DNA of 64,000 bases from Abelmoschus esculentus (taxonomy: Eukaryota; Streptophyta; Magnoliopsida; Malvales; Malvaceae): positions 17,650,501-17,714,500 of the forward strand of contig JAUCBN010000022.1 in NCBI GenBank assembly GCA_035048815.1, in the 5' to 3' direction. Below the pieces are notes generated by a model. That model saw only the letters and a list, made by a program, of their open reading frames with translations, was not told the DNA's origin and searched no databases. Position 1 is the first letter of the stretch. Every line of letters starts with the position of its first letter. Of the stretch, positions 46,190-57,999 are shown in pieces. Both the position numbers and the translations under genes were made by a program.

Positions 46190-46608
46190 CCACCACCTTT
46201 TCCACAAAGGCTAAAATAACAGAAACAAGAGTACCAGTTTAAGAAATTTCTAGACATCCTTAAACAGGTACATATCAATATACCTTTGGTGGAGGCAATT
46301 AAACAAATGCTCAACTATGCCAAGTTCTTTAAAGATATTATATCCAAAAGGATAAAAATTAGGGAATTTGAAAATGTTGCCGCAACAGAAGGGTGTGTGG
46401 CAATGTTGCACAACAAGGCCACGACCAAAAGAAAAGATCCTGGTAGCTTCACCATACCTTTCTCTATCGGTGATCAATACGTGGATAAGTCATTATGTGA
46501 CTTAGGCGTCAACCTCAATCTCATGCCTAAGTCAGTATTTCAAAAGCTAGGCATCAGGTAGGCAAAACCAACAACGGTGATGCAATAACTGGCAGACCGC
46601 TCTTACGT
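46190..46608 (+). pseudogene. Athila protease region, truncated
   Basis: The text FPQRLK, QEYQFKKFLDILKQVHINIP, VAATEGCVAMLHNKATTKRK, DPGSFTIPFSIGDQYVDKSL and CDLGVNLNLMPKSVFQKLGI matches the linker and retropepsin segment of Athila elements. The catalytic motif appears as DLG in place of the canonical D[ST]G, which is common in this lineage. The frame has an open stretch from 46286 to 46561, then a TAG. Homology ends near 46608 before reverse transcriptase. The interval 45400-46190 holds further broken gag-linker sequence. Confidence 0.75.
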
Positions 46609-47270
46609 AAAAAATAAATACATAAAAAATAAAATACATGAAATAAATGATAGATGTTAGATATTTACACAAAACGGGCCGTGAATAATACGGATCATTT
46701 CCCGTTGCGGATCACTGTAAAACCGATATTAAACGAATAAGTAAATAAATAAGTAATAGTATGAATATGATAATATAAATAAATCTAAATATAATAACAT
46801 ATATATACATGACGAATAAACAACATATAAAAATAATATACAATACTTATAATGATATAATACAAGGTAAAACATAAATAACATGATATATAAAAAAACA
46901 TGAATAAATATTACGTAAGTATAAACAAAAGAAGTAATAACGTATGTAATCTAGCATTTATAAACATATATAAACTTACAAAATATAAAATTGTATACAT
47001 TGTGATATAACGTATAATAATAAATATGTACATTACAAGGAATAAAGAAACAAATAATACATGCAATAAAACAAATCAAATATGTATGATGTAGTAATAA
47101 TACAGGGACCAAAATATGAATAAATAAAATTCTGAACTAATTTGGAATAAAACATATAAAGAGGAATTAAAATGAAAAAGAAAATAACTTCAAGAGCTGA
47201 TTTGAGATAAAATAAAACCGAAATGGGTAAAATTAAAAGGTTAAAATATACATAAGGGACTGAAGTCGGT
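46609..47270. repeat. AT-rich dispersed repeat, no gene
   Basis: This matches 32320-32755 and 63560-64000 (ccgtgaataatacggatcat and surroundings). A fragment of it (47010-47070) recurs at 53435-53500. Confidence 0.7.
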
Positions 47271-47274
47271 ATTA

Positions 47275-48416
47275 AACTATGATGGAAGTCTAAACAGTTG
47301 GAAAAGCGGGGGACCTGATATATAATTTACTATTCGAACATAAACACATGGATCCTTTCTCAGGTTAGATCACCACGCAGGTCGTGTACCTTAAACAACG
47401 TCGTTTTATTGGTGATATATATCAACAAATGAAAGTTGAATTGAATTTCAAACTCATTTGTTTCTTGTTTCACTCGAAAACTAGAAGCAAAAGAGAGGAA
47501 ATATCTCTGAAAAACCATGAACCCTAGCCCCCTTTAGAACTAAGAATCCGTCTGTCGCCACGGTCACCGCTAGCGTCGAAAGGCGAGCCAAAATGCTTAT
47601 AAATAACTCTTCTTTCTTTGTTTTAAAACCGAAAATCAATCAGTGTGTCAAAAATTTCTTAGACCTAAATCGAGAAACACTATTTTATTTGAAATCTGGG
47701 CTTCGAAACCCTTAAAATCAAATCCAAACTTTCCTTTCTAAAATCCCAAAGATCTGAAACTCTCAAGCCCTTTTTATAAAGCGAGAATGGAAGAAAATAT
47801 TTGTTTCTATTGGAATAGAAAAGAAGATCAAGAAACTATACCGACGACGGGAACCGTTTCCAGATTTAAAGGTAAATTCTTTGATCTCTATTTCTTTTCA
47901 TTCGAATGGAAAAAAGATATGCTTTAAAAAAGGTGCTTTTGTTGATTTTTCTTGATGAAATCTCATCTAGGGTTTACGGTTGATATCATTGGGCTTTATA
48001 GCCGATTACACTAATGAAAAGAAATAAAAAAATTGTTCGTCTATTTTATTTTGTTGGTTTTTGATTTGTTTGGTTGTACATTGTTGGTTTGCGATGTGTT
48101 TTCTAGGAGATGCTCGTATGAACGGAAAGAGGGGACCATTTGGTTCTTAGCCGGTTACTAGTGAGGCTGACAAGGTAGTTTGCGTGGCTGGGGATACTGG
48201 TATGGCGTTGCGGTGGCATTGACGTGGAACGGAGGTGACCAGCGGTCTGAGATGGCTGGTAGCTGGACGGTTGCAAGAAAGATGTGAGGCCATTATTTTA
48301 GATGCTTCTCGAATTCTCAGAAGCTAAAGAGTTTCTAGGCAATGAAGAGGAGAGTTATAGCGTAGGGTGGTTTACGGGTGGGATATCAAGGTCTAACTAG
48401 ATACCGGTTTGGTGGT
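47275..48416. repeat. LTR-like dispersed repeat F, left part
   Basis: 47637-47970 matches 56516-56850 and 47828-48411 matches 58008-58576. Contents look like an LTR leader (gctcgtatgaacgg, gcgttgcggtggcattgacg). No protein domain was seen. It ends at GTGGT, where a solo LTR is inserted. Confidence 0.65.
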
Positions 48417-49756
48417 TGACAAGAGTCGTTTTTCAAGTCAAAATAAAATATTCCTCTTTAAATTAAATAAATAAAAGGTAGTATAGTAAAGAGGGTCGAT
48501 CCACAGAAAATTTGGAACTTCTAATGTAATTTTGTATTGATTTCAGTCTAGGATACTGCAAACAATTAATTAAAAGGGGGGGTTGATGAGATTGCGATGA
48601 AAAATAAAGAAACTAAAATAACAAATAAAATAAAAATTGAGAAACAAAATAATAGTTGAAAATAAAAATGAAGAAATCGCCTCGAGTTAACTTTTTTTCG
48701 ATTCTGACGATCATTGAAATGATTTTTACTTCGTGATTCATGTCGGTTACAGTCTACAAGGACCAACCCATTGTGACTTGTCTTTCTCTCTTGTAACCAA
48801 TCTTCCCAAGTCTGTCTTTGAAAGATGATTCTTGAGTGGATCAACCACAGCTATTGCCATTAAAACAATCAGATTAAGTACGAGAAAAGCCCGAATCAAA
48901 TTATGTTGTCTCGTCGAGAATCGAATCTGATCTCATTTTTTCTTAGCGGACCACCGCTAAGTGTGTTTACAGGAAGTCAAAATTGCCACAGGCAAATCCT
49001 TCCTCCCACTGTATATTAAAACAACATCCAGATCAACAAGCTCTTTTTGGTTTGAAATGTTTTAATTTTGTAAGTAAGGCCGATTGTCAAACTAATAAAA
49101 CAGAAAAATAAGAATGTTTCCCGAAGGGATTTAAGTACTATTCAATTCTCACGCTTTGAATTGATTCATTGTTAGCTCTCGGCTTAAAAGAAATTAGCTA
49201 AGAATGATATCAATTATCATACTTAGCATATTTTTGTAAAATATTAAAAAGACTAAAAAATAAAGAAATGAAAAGAAATTTTATCGAATAATAAAGAAGC
49301 AAGACAAGAATTCAAAGACAAAGTGATGGATGATCTAAAGCCTTACCCATAGAGGGTATTTATAGGCTACTAATAACCTAAAAATAATAAACTAATTCAA
49401 AAATAAAATAAAAGATAAAAAGATAATTCTTGAGTTTAAAATTTAAAAACAAAATATCTTATCCTAAAAATCTTCTCAAATCTTGTTGCTGAACCGTCTC
49501 CAGAATTCTCTCAAATCTCGCTGACTGGACTGTCTCCAGAATCTTCTAGAAACTGCCACATCAGTATTTCTTCATGCCCGACGTCGTGCCCATGTCTTCA
49601 GTCGCGAAAAAATGCAGAAATTATCTTTTTTAATCACCAATTATATAAATAGGTCACTGCACATAAAACATACAAAATTCGCTCAAATGAGCAGTGACAA
49701 ATTCATGAAAATAAGATAATTAGTAATTAAAAAGTAACTATTTAAATCACCAATCA
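48417..49756 (-). mobile_element. Solo LTR (1340 bp), target duplication GTGGT
   Basis: The boundaries are TGACAAGAGTCG (48417) and ACCAATCA (49756) on the plus strand, with GTGGT on both sides (48412-48416 and 49757-49761). It is the inverted counterpart of the LTR at 30133-31484; the TATA box on the minus strand lies near 49360. The uninterrupted target is at 58578-58582. The minus-strand frame at 48566-48844 is chance. Confidence 0.9.
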
Positions 49757-49761
49757 GTGGT

Positions 49762-50050
49762 CTGTTGTGGGTTTTGGTGTAGTGGGCTAGCAGATTGGGT
49801 AAAGGTGTAACTGGGCTGCTGGTTATTTAATAGTTTGGGTGGATTTTGTTGGGTCTTGGTGTATATGGGTAATATTTGGGGCTGTAATAAATGGGCTTGA
49901 CCGATTTGGGTATGTAGTAAAGGACTTTTATTAATGGATTGATTTTTGGATTTTTGATATGGAAATAGTTTTTTTTTTAATTTTTGGATTAAATATTTTT
50001 GGTATTTTGGGAATTTAATTTTGATTTAATTTGGAATTGATTTGGTTTAG
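49762..50050. repeat. LTR-like dispersed repeat F, right part
   Basis: This matches 58583-58800 (tgggttttggtgtagtgggc...). It is rich in TTGGG words; no gene. Confidence 0.65.
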
Positions 50051-50934
50051 GGTTTGATCGAACCCCGGATAAAAATGGTGACTATATCTTGTTTTTAAAT
50101 CATGGGTAAATTATAAGCTTTAGATTTATCGTTATAATGATGAAATATAAGCTTTAGATTTATCGTTATAATAATAATCTCTATAGAGTTATTTAGTTTT
50201 ATGATATGCTTTGTAACTTGATGTATATTGAGAATCCAGTTTCAGTGTGTGAGTAATGCATATTGCCCTGACCTTACTACAAATTTGTGTGACTCAAGGT
50301 CATTCAATTAAGTAGGAAGAATACATATTACTAGAAAATGAGAAAACCTTAAGCCTTCCTCAACATATTTCTCGACAATCTTTAGTATTTCAAACTTATT
50401 AATCCTCAAATCAGCTCGATTGAATGTTCACCTCTATATTCACCGATTACTTTGGATTTGTCATATCATCTAACAAGTTCTCTTCTCTCTTTGTTGTTTT
50501 TATTCATAATTCTTGCAAGTGTTATGTATCTCCGGCTTCGATGAAATTGTCTCGGAATTCTTCTGCGGAATCGGGTTCATCGAGCCTAATCACTAGCCGA
50601 TTCAGGTAACTGCTCTGCTTCACATTCAAACTACAAACTTGCAAACCAAAAGTTCCTTACAACTTGAATTTTAGGTTGAACTTAGTTAACAATCTAGGGG
50701 TGGTTTAAATCGCTTAAGAATTTGTAACAATTTAACCTAGAGAATTAGTATTGCAATCCTTGAAAACATGGTTTTAATTTCCCTTAGAGGTCCAAGAGGG
50801 CACACTACGTAAAATGTATAATGATTTTTTTCATATTGATTATCAGTATATATGTATTCTATGAACTTTGATCCATTTCCATATATATTTTTGCTATATT
50901 TATGTTTCAAGAATTTTGATGCTATACCTGGGAC
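50051..50934. other. Unassigned sequence with one exon-like stretch
   Basis: 50114-50180 holds a direct duplication of ataagctttagatttatcgt. 50405-50500 matches 58985-59090. At 50541-50607 a short frame, MKLSRNSSAESGSSSLITSR, ends at a plausible donor (TTCAG|GTAACTG), which could be a captured first exon, but no family is recognisable. 50812-50928 matches 19888-20022. Confidence 0.3.
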
Positions 50935-51233
50935 ACCTCTATCCAGTTTAAGAGATAGGAGTGCTACTCTTGCTTTTCAAACAAGACAAGAATCTTAATA
51001 AAGTGGTTAATTTGGTCTTTCTTTAAGCACAAGCAAACCATTTGGTCAAACTTAAGGTCTAAGAAACCTATTAAACTAATGTGCCATTCGGTTTTCAATC
51101 AAGACAAAACCTAAATTCATTGTTTAAATCGATCTAAACACTTATAAGCATACTTAATCATCGAGACACAAGCATACAAAATTTCTATTATACTTAATCG
51201 AATTTACTCATTCAACTCAAGTCAATCCTATTG
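50935..51233. mobile_element. Diverged fragment of the TGTAACACCCC LTR-like family
   Basis: It resembles 8330-8520 (cacctctatccagtttaaga, then aagcatacaaaatttctatt and tcaactcaagtcaatcctat) with a ~100-bp insertion. It stops abruptly at 51233. Confidence 0.55.
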
Positions 51234-52300
51234 TAATCACTAATTTTATTCGGGGGTCTAACCCGGTTTTCTTTTTCAATCGAATAACGGGCGTGTCTTT
51301 ATTAAAAAATTAAAAAAATTAAATACAAAAATATTAATATATTATATTTAATATATTATGTTTTGAAAAAAATAAAAAAATATTACTTTATTTATTATTA
51401 TTCTTTAAATCAAAACTAAAAAAACATACTACTATTATCATCGGTTGTTTAAATATATATGTACTTTCTAAAAAATCAAAAAAAATTATATATAATTATT
51501 TTATTATATTTTCATACGTATATCTTTTTTGTTTACTTTCGTTATTCTTTATTATTATTATTATTATTATTATTTATTATAAATCAGATCCAATAATAGT
51601 TAAACAAAAACCCAAACTTAAATAAATAATAGCCCAAATTTAAATTTATATCAGTCTAAATACATTATATATTTATAAGTAAACCCATAATAAATAAACA
51701 ATCAAGCCGAAATTAATAACCCATTTAAATTATATTTTAAGCCCAATCCCGTAGCCCAATTGGATTAATGACAAAACCCTAATTGATGCCCCTTGTCCTT
51801 GCGCATCCGCTTGGTGACCGTTGGATCTGATCTAGATCCAACGGCCCAGATGAAAACCGAGGAAGCTTTTGGAAGAAGCTCTTGCTCCCGTGCGCACCTG
51901 TTGAAGCTCCCAACGCGTGCCCATTCGATTGGTAATCGGTCCCTCGGCTTTCGCGTGCAATACACGTGCATCCACTCGACTGCCCCGTCGCCGGTCACCA
52001 GTGGTCCCCTCGTTGCTCCGATCGACACATCATGCAAGAAAACAAAAGGGAGATGTCAGATTTCATACTCAATGCAACAAATAAAAAGAGAAATCAGAGG
52101 TTATGCCAACAAATTCAGAGGAAACAATTCGACAAAATCAGAGGATTTCGGCCGACAATTGTAGAATCAGAGGATTTAGATATTCATTTGACATTACTCT
52201 AGACTGGGTATAAAATTCTGCATATTTTTATATAGGTCGCGCCTAAAAAATCGAATCTCGCGCCGCTCTACACCTTATTTTACAATTATTTTAATTTTGT
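51234..52300. mobile_element. LTR-like sequence beginning TGTAATCACTAATTTTATTC
   Basis: The start resembles the internal sequence at 10357 (TGTAATCACCAAAATTCGTC). An AT microsatellite sits at 51546-51590. A GC-richer stretch (51780-52040) resembles an LTR leader; the overlapping frames there have no family features. The right end is not defined. Confidence 0.35.
51546..51590. repeat. ATT microsatellite
   Basis: An uninterrupted run of about eight ATT units followed by TTTATT. Confidence 0.85.
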
Positions 52301-53085
52301 TACGATCACTCCAAAATTAAGTTTTAAATTTTATTTTTTATTCAACTTGATCCTCATTTAACTAAAATCAGATTATATATTTTATAATTATTTCAATTTG
52401 ATCATAGAGAATTAGTTTAGTGATTGGAGAGTTGGTCTTAGAGAATTAGTTTAGTGATTTGGGCATAGGGGTCAGTGTTGAGCTTAAAGAATTAATAATA
52501 TACGTACATTAATTAAATACATATGCATACATTAATTCATAAACAAATTAAATACATATATTAATATACATTTAAATATATATTAAAATATATTATTTAT
52601 ATTATAAGTATATTATATATTACATTAGTATATAGGCATATATATATATATAAGTAATAAATTTTATATATAAAATAAATTTTATATATAGTATAAATTG
52701 CATATATAGAATACATTCTATATTAAGTATAAGTTTCATATATGGAATATATTTTATATATTGTGTAAATTTTATATTTCTATTTTTGAAATGTATTAAA
52801 TTATATTGTATATGTATAAATTATAATGTATTAAAATATATTAAAATTAAATTTTTTTTATTAAATTTAACTTTTATTAATTTATAATTTCTACAATTTA
52901 GTTCTTACAACTTTATTTTTATTTTATATTGACTACTATTTATTTTTCTAATTCAATTTATTATTTTTAATAAAATGATATTTTATTTTATTAATGTTTA
53001 TCCTTTTTAATTTATAACTTTATTCTTTTCTAGTCCAATATTTATTCTTATTAATTTTTAATTTAAAACAAGAATTAATTCGACA
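52301..53085. other. AT-rich low-complexity region, no gene
   Basis: 52410-52480 contains a direct repeat of agagaattagtttagtgatt. 52500-52860 is almost pure AT with many TATATA/TTAAATATAT words. Confidence 0.6.
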
Positions 53086-53335
53086 TTAAATAAACCCGAT
53101 CTGAAAAGCAACCGACCTGAAATGAACCTGACCTGAAATAAACCTGTCAATTATCTGATTTGGACCCGACCTGAAATGAACCCAATCTGAAATAAACCCG
53201 ATCTGAAATAGACCCGACATGGAATGGACCCGACCTGAAATGAACCCAATTTGAAATAAACCCGATCTGAAATAAACCCAACCTGGAATGGACCCGACCT
53301 GAAATGGACCCGCACCCAACCCGAATCGAGTCAAA
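53086..53335. repeat. Minisatellite, ~16-bp unit ACCCGACCTGAAATGA
   Basis: About a dozen variants of the unit follow each other (acccgatctgaaataa, acccaatctgaaataa, acccgacatggaatgg). Because 16 x 3 is a multiple of three, a repetitive minus-strand frame stays open (motif FRSGLFQIGFIS), but there is no sign of a real gene. Confidence 0.85.
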
Positions 53336-53756
53336 ACATCAAATCAACCTGAAATGACTTGTATCCGATTTTACCCGACTTGACAGTACCCGACCTAAAA
53401 CCCATCTTAGTAGCTGTTTTTACGTCCCTAATTGTAATATAACGTATAATAATAAATATGTACATTACAAGGAATAAAGAAACAAACAATACATGAAATA
53501 AAAGAAGTATGATGTTGTAATAATACAGGGACCATTCAAAAGAGAGAGCCCTCCAAAAATAGGCGTATGCCACTTTCTGCAGAGAGCACATGGTATTCTT
53601 TAGTAAACTGATTGGGCCTTTAAATATTTAAAGTTTACTTCAATGGAAGAAATGGATACGGTGGATTGTGTTTCCAATGATATTACGCTTTTGGACTGAG
53701 TGGGCGGCCGCCGGATACGGTGGATGGATGTCTTTCCGCTCGAATCATGATGATCA

Positions 53757-54410
53757 ATGCTTGTTGGAGAGTTTCCTTCTAATCATGTAGCGACTGAAGG
53801 TGTTGTGAAGGCCAAGGGAATGATGGATACGGCTAACGAAGTGGAAAAAACAGTAAGTCTGCGAACTCAAACTAATTTGAATATTTTCTCTGGTGAGAAT
53901 CTTTCGAATCAGGATCCTTTTCAAGGATCTGTAGAAAGGCCGTCGTTCAAGGACATGGTCTTGGGATCACGTTCCAAAGAAGATGGGTATTCTGAAATAA
54001 TGGAATTAGATGTTGAAATTTGTGATGAGGACGTTAAAAGGAGTTCTTTAGAGGAATACCAGTATTTTGAATTTTCTGAAAAATTGCATGATCAAATTGA
54101 TGCGAAAATGTCAAACTCGGTGGTGGTTTGTCTTTTATGTCGATCGATGGGTTATACAATTCTTTTTAATAGGATCAAATCCTTATGGAATCCGACTGGT
54201 ATAATTTCCCTTATTGATCTCGACAATGATTACTATCTAGTTCGTTTTTCTAAGTGTCGAATATTGAAGGAAACTATATTGACAAGAATATGTTTGAAGC
54301 TTATATTTTCATGGTTTATTGAACACAAGGCTAACTCTCTTTATACAGGGAAGAAGGAATCCTTTAACAACTTAACCGAAATAACAATTTTTGTATTATC
54401 TTTATATTGA
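53757..54410 (+). pseudogene. LINE ORF1 (DUF4283-type) fragment
   Basis: The frame starts at an ATG and gives 217 residues. SFKDMVLGSRSKED (about residues 64-77) is the typical ORF1 leader before the domain. The DUF4283 region is at about residues 95-170: YQYFEFSEKLHDQIDAKMSN, VVVCLLCRSMGYTILFNRIK and SLWNPTGIISLIDLDNDYYL. The usual continuation (phenylalanine-rich RNA-binding part and GPW motif) is missing. After RILKETI the frame runs into unrelated sequence that forms the first unit of a 123-bp tandem duplication. ORF1 proteins bind the LINE transcript; this one cannot be full length, since the family normally has a zinc knuckle further on. Broken ORF1 remnants continue to about 54760. Confidence 0.7.
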
Positions 54411-54482
54411 CAAGAATATGTTTGAAGCTTATATTTTCATGGTTTATTGAACACAAGGCTAACTCTCTTTATACAGGGAAGA
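54281..54482. repeat. Tandem duplication, ~123-bp period, inside the LINE
   Basis: The segment ttgacaagaatatgtttgaa through tatacagggaagaa occurs at 54281-54358 and again at 54404-54482. The copies are nearly identical, so the duplication is young relative to the decay around it. Confidence 0.85.
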
Positions 54483-54959
54483 AAGGAGAATGAATTGGTA
54501 CCACCTTTTACGGAGTCTTTTAAACAAGTGGATGTGAATGTCGCTTCTCTTGGAAAGGTGATTTATATCTCTTGATGTTTCTAATCATATGACAGTCAGA
54601 ATTGTAGATAATGATAAAGATAAAGTGGAAGCTTTAGGGAAGGGGAAACATACCGGTTCAGGATCAATAGAACATTCCATTTCACGTCGCCTATAAAAAA
54701 TTAAAGGAGCAGCTCGTATGGGTCCTTATCCTTCACGCAAGAAATATCAAGAATCAAAAAAAATATGAATCCGAATAGGGTTGATCTGGGTGAATGGATT
54801 GGGAAAGTCTCTCAGAATTTATTGTTCGATAAAGTTCCACAAAAGATGGGTAACATCAGAACTGAAGATTTTCCACCAGATGGGGATATTAGTGTACAAT
54901 GGAGAGACAATACAACCTTTGATGACGATGAGTTACATAAGTAAAGGTCCTTTTTCTCT

Positions 54960-55150
54960 CTTTTTTATGCTTAAAGTTTTATATTGGAATGTTCAGGGTG
55001 CTCTTGACCCTAATTTTAATCGTTACTTGAGGCTTCATATAAGACCTCAAGATCCTGACATTGTGGTTCTTATGGAGACAAGAGTGGATGGACGAACTGC
55101 TGATAAGATTATTAATCGTCATGGTTGTCGCAACCCCTTTTTCAAGCAGT
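54960..55150 (+). pseudogene. LINE endonuclease N-terminus
   Basis: The text VLYWNVQGALDPNFNRYLRL, RPQDPDIVVLMETRVDGRTA and DKIINRHGC shows the WNVQG start and the VLMETR segment of plant L1 apurinic-type endonucleases. The Asn and Glu catalytic positions are kept. The rest of the endonuclease and all of the reverse transcriptase are gone. Confidence 0.75.
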
Positions 55151-56499
55151 TCAACGATTTTTTTCTTTTAAAAACAAAAACAATGAAGTCGTCACCAATC
55201 TTTTTTAAAGGTGTGATTGGATCACCTAAAAACCAGTTATTTTAATAAAATCAACTTTGTTTTATTAAAACAACAATTTTGGTCTGCGAAAAATACAAAA
55301 ATGGGTTCGGGAGTCGATTACGTGTGGGGAAGGGTTAGCACCTCACAACACCCCAAAATTGGTACCTAGCCGATTACAAAACGTTTTAAATTTGAAATTT
55401 GTAAGTTCGTATAAAATTTAAAACATTGTCCATTTATGAATTTGATTATATTTTAACGGTTCTACCGCCAGGAGAGTAAACTTTAATCACCGTCAACATT
55501 TCTAGCGCTAACTTGTTACCTCCCTTTGGTAAGACACCGCATTAATTAAGTTTCACTTTTTAATCAATCAAGCAAATAAATTTAATGTGTTGAAACTTTT
55601 GTTATTTATGTCGGTTATTAATCCTAAAAATATCAAAGTGAATTTTACTTATTAAGATTCAAATATAATTAAGTGTGCTTTATTAATTTTTGGTGAAGAA
55701 AAATTTATTTACCATATTCACAAGGCTCTAACTAAGGTAAATAAGAACCTAACCCAAAAGGCTTAAGATAATAGGTAACTATAGCAACAATTTTAAAACC
55801 TAGGAATTTTAAGAAAAAATCAAATTAAAACTAATAATAAAAATTAACTAAAAATATTTACAAGTTTTAAGGGAATATTTAAAATAAAACAAAGAAAATC
55901 TTATGTACAAATTATGATTTAAATAAAATAATTTATAAGCGATAAAAAAAATAAAATTACATTAAGTTTTTAAAGAATAGATAAGTGAAAATGATTTAAA
56001 GTTGAAAAACTAAAAGGTTGTGGAGATGGTGAATAGCTTGGTTAGATTTTTTTTATAAACTCTCATCAATGAAAAATAAATCAAACATTAAATCTTATAA
56101 AAAATTAACGAAAAGAAGAAAACATTTAAAAAAACTTTTTCATAAAATTAAACAAAAATGAAAATAAAACAATAATCAATAAAAATACCTCAAAAAAAAC
56201 TTCAATCTTTTATTCCATCCTCGAATTCATATACAAAAGCTTGGAAACAATTCTTCCAAAAGCTCTCTCAATACTCTCAATATTTTCCAAAGTTGTGTAG
56301 GAGTTGTGGTGTATTTACAAGTGATGGGGGAAGGAGTTTATATAGGATTTTGAACCCACAAATATATGGAAAATAATCAAATTTAATATCAAAAATCAAT
56401 AATTTTTGGGTAAAAAATAACCCAAAAAGTCTTGATTTTATTCTCATGCCATTTCTTCAATTTGACCAAATTTGAAAATATTCCTTCCTCTTTTTTGAT
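55151..56499. other. LTR-like non-coding repeat
   Basis: The opening part (55190-55390) has the words gtcgtcaccaatc, ggttcgggagtcgatta and ccccaaaattggtaccta, which recur at 10370-10520, 17710-17870, 27260-27320 and 62310-62380. It is a recurring plant LTR/leader motif. AT-rich sequence without gene features follows. Confidence 0.5.
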
Positions 56500-56863
56500 T
56501 CAAATTCTCTGTTTAAAACAGAAAATCAATCAGTGTGTCAAAAATTTCTTAGATCTAAATCAAAAAAAACTATTTTATTTGAAATCTGGCTTTGAAACCT
56601 TTCAAATCAAAACCGAACTTTCCTTTCTGAAATCCCACAGATCTAAAACTCTCAAGGCCTTTTTACAAAGCGAGATTGGAAGAAAATATTTGTTCCTATT
56701 GGAACCGAAAAGAAGATGAAGAAACTATATCGGCGACGAGAACCGTTCCAGATTTGAAGGTAAAATCTTTGATCTCTATTTCTTCTTATTCGAATGCAAA
56801 AAAAAATATGCTCTAAAAATGGTGTTTTTATTGATTTCTCTTGATGAAATCCCATCCAGGTTA
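56500..56863. repeat. Repeat F, second copy
   Basis: This matches 47620-47970 (gtgtgtcaaaaatttcttag and onward). It is interrupted at about 56863 by an Athila LTR fragment. Confidence 0.7.
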
Positions 56864-57703
56864 TAAGTGCATAAAAGTCCTGAATTTTATATTATTTTCT
56901 CACTCGATTATTGCTAATAAAGGACACATTTAAGGGTAATATCGGATAAATTTGCTTATATTTTCCATACTTCAGCATCCGAATAATTAATTTATTAATT
57001 TATCTATTATTTGGCATAAAACAAATGCATTTGATGATTTTCCTTCTTAGACAGTTAACTACATCATAGAAATTGCCAAACAAAAGGATGGATGCTGGAA
57101 TTAAAGCCAAAATGCAGAGAAGCACCTACCACGACAGCACAGTGGAGGCTGCGGCAGCAGATTGAAGATGACAACTGGTGCTTGATAGATAGAGAAAAAG
57201 ATGTCGAATCTAACAGACGCAATGCGAGAAAAAACAGAAGTGGAGAAAAAACATCAAGCCATGGTCAATGTCCACGCAGGATTAATAGAGATAATTTAGG
57301 AAATATAATAAAGTGTCATAGTTTAATATAGAGATGCATTTTTTTCCTTTAAGATCTCTTTCTTTGTATGAAAGACTTTAACCTAGGCTTGACTTATGTA
57401 AGCCATCCACTAGGGTTAGGAGAGAAACAAATCGGGTTCTCAAGAAAAAACCTAAAGCCGCTGACAAAGTTATTATGTTCTAAACCCCTTTCGAGGCTTA
57501 GGTTGTTTTTGGAGTAGTTGGAAAAGAAAGTTGTACTCTATTTGATATTTATTAATGCAAACCTTATTTTCATAGCTTATTCTCTTTTGACGTTTACTCT
57601 TCTTTGCATATGAGCTCGGTAAGATAATATGTAAAGAAAAACCTCTTTGTCTAATATCGGGAGAGTTAGGATCATGAAACGAGAGAGTACGATCTTTTCT
57701 CAA
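56864..57703 (+). mobile_element. Athila LTR fragment
   Basis: 57015-57703 matches the LTR at 43131-43820. The first 150 bases (ataagtgcataaaagtcctg) extend further 5' than that copy. The 3' third of the LTR is missing. Frames at 57092-57331 and 57473-57703 are chance. Confidence 0.65.
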
Positions 57704-57999
57704 TGGTTATAAGTATATGGTTATAAGTATATATGATGGTAAAAAATAGGGGAAATCGTTGAAAAAATGTGGTCGTTAAAATTTATTTTGTTGTAAAAAT
57801 TGGAAAATTATTTTATTTCAAGAAATTGGTGTATTTGAGATTTAAAGTTTAGGGTTCAAAGTTAAGTAATTGAGGATTTGAAAAATTATATTTAAATTAA
57901 AAAATTGAGAATTTTAAGAAAAATGTGGACTTTATTTAAAAGTGAGGGTTTACTTTAGAAAATTAGGGATTTTGTTTAAAATAATTTGGGTTTAATTTT
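57704..57999. repeat. Copy of the 26.8-kb dispersed repeat
   Basis: This matches 26850-27140, including an uninterrupted MULE target region (gtcgttaaaatttattttgt). Confidence 0.65.

Larger units (their letters stand above)
43127..46608 (+). mobile_element. Athila-type Ty3/gypsy retrotransposon, truncated
   Basis: In order: a 5'-truncated LTR (43127-44349), a degenerate primer-binding site (44351-44368), decayed gag (44469-45400) and the start of the protease region (46190-46608). Reverse transcriptase, RNase H, integrase and the 3' LTR are missing; at about 46608 the sequence switches to another repeat. Athila affiliation rests on the gag and protease text and on the primer-site context. Stops and frameshifts throughout mark it as dead. 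Confidence 0.8.
53640..55150 (+). mobile_element. L1-type LINE, broken
   Basis: An ORF1 with a DUF4283-like domain is followed by the first ~60 residues of an endonuclease, then the element is cut at about 55150 by an unrelated repeat. The reverse transcriptase is absent. The layout ORF1 then EN is that of plant L1 LINEs. Confidence 0.75.

Noticed and set aside
51765..52202. Overlapping frames of 78-123 residues
   Set aside because: Frames overlap on both strands in LTR-leader-like sequence, with no domain and no homologous copy.
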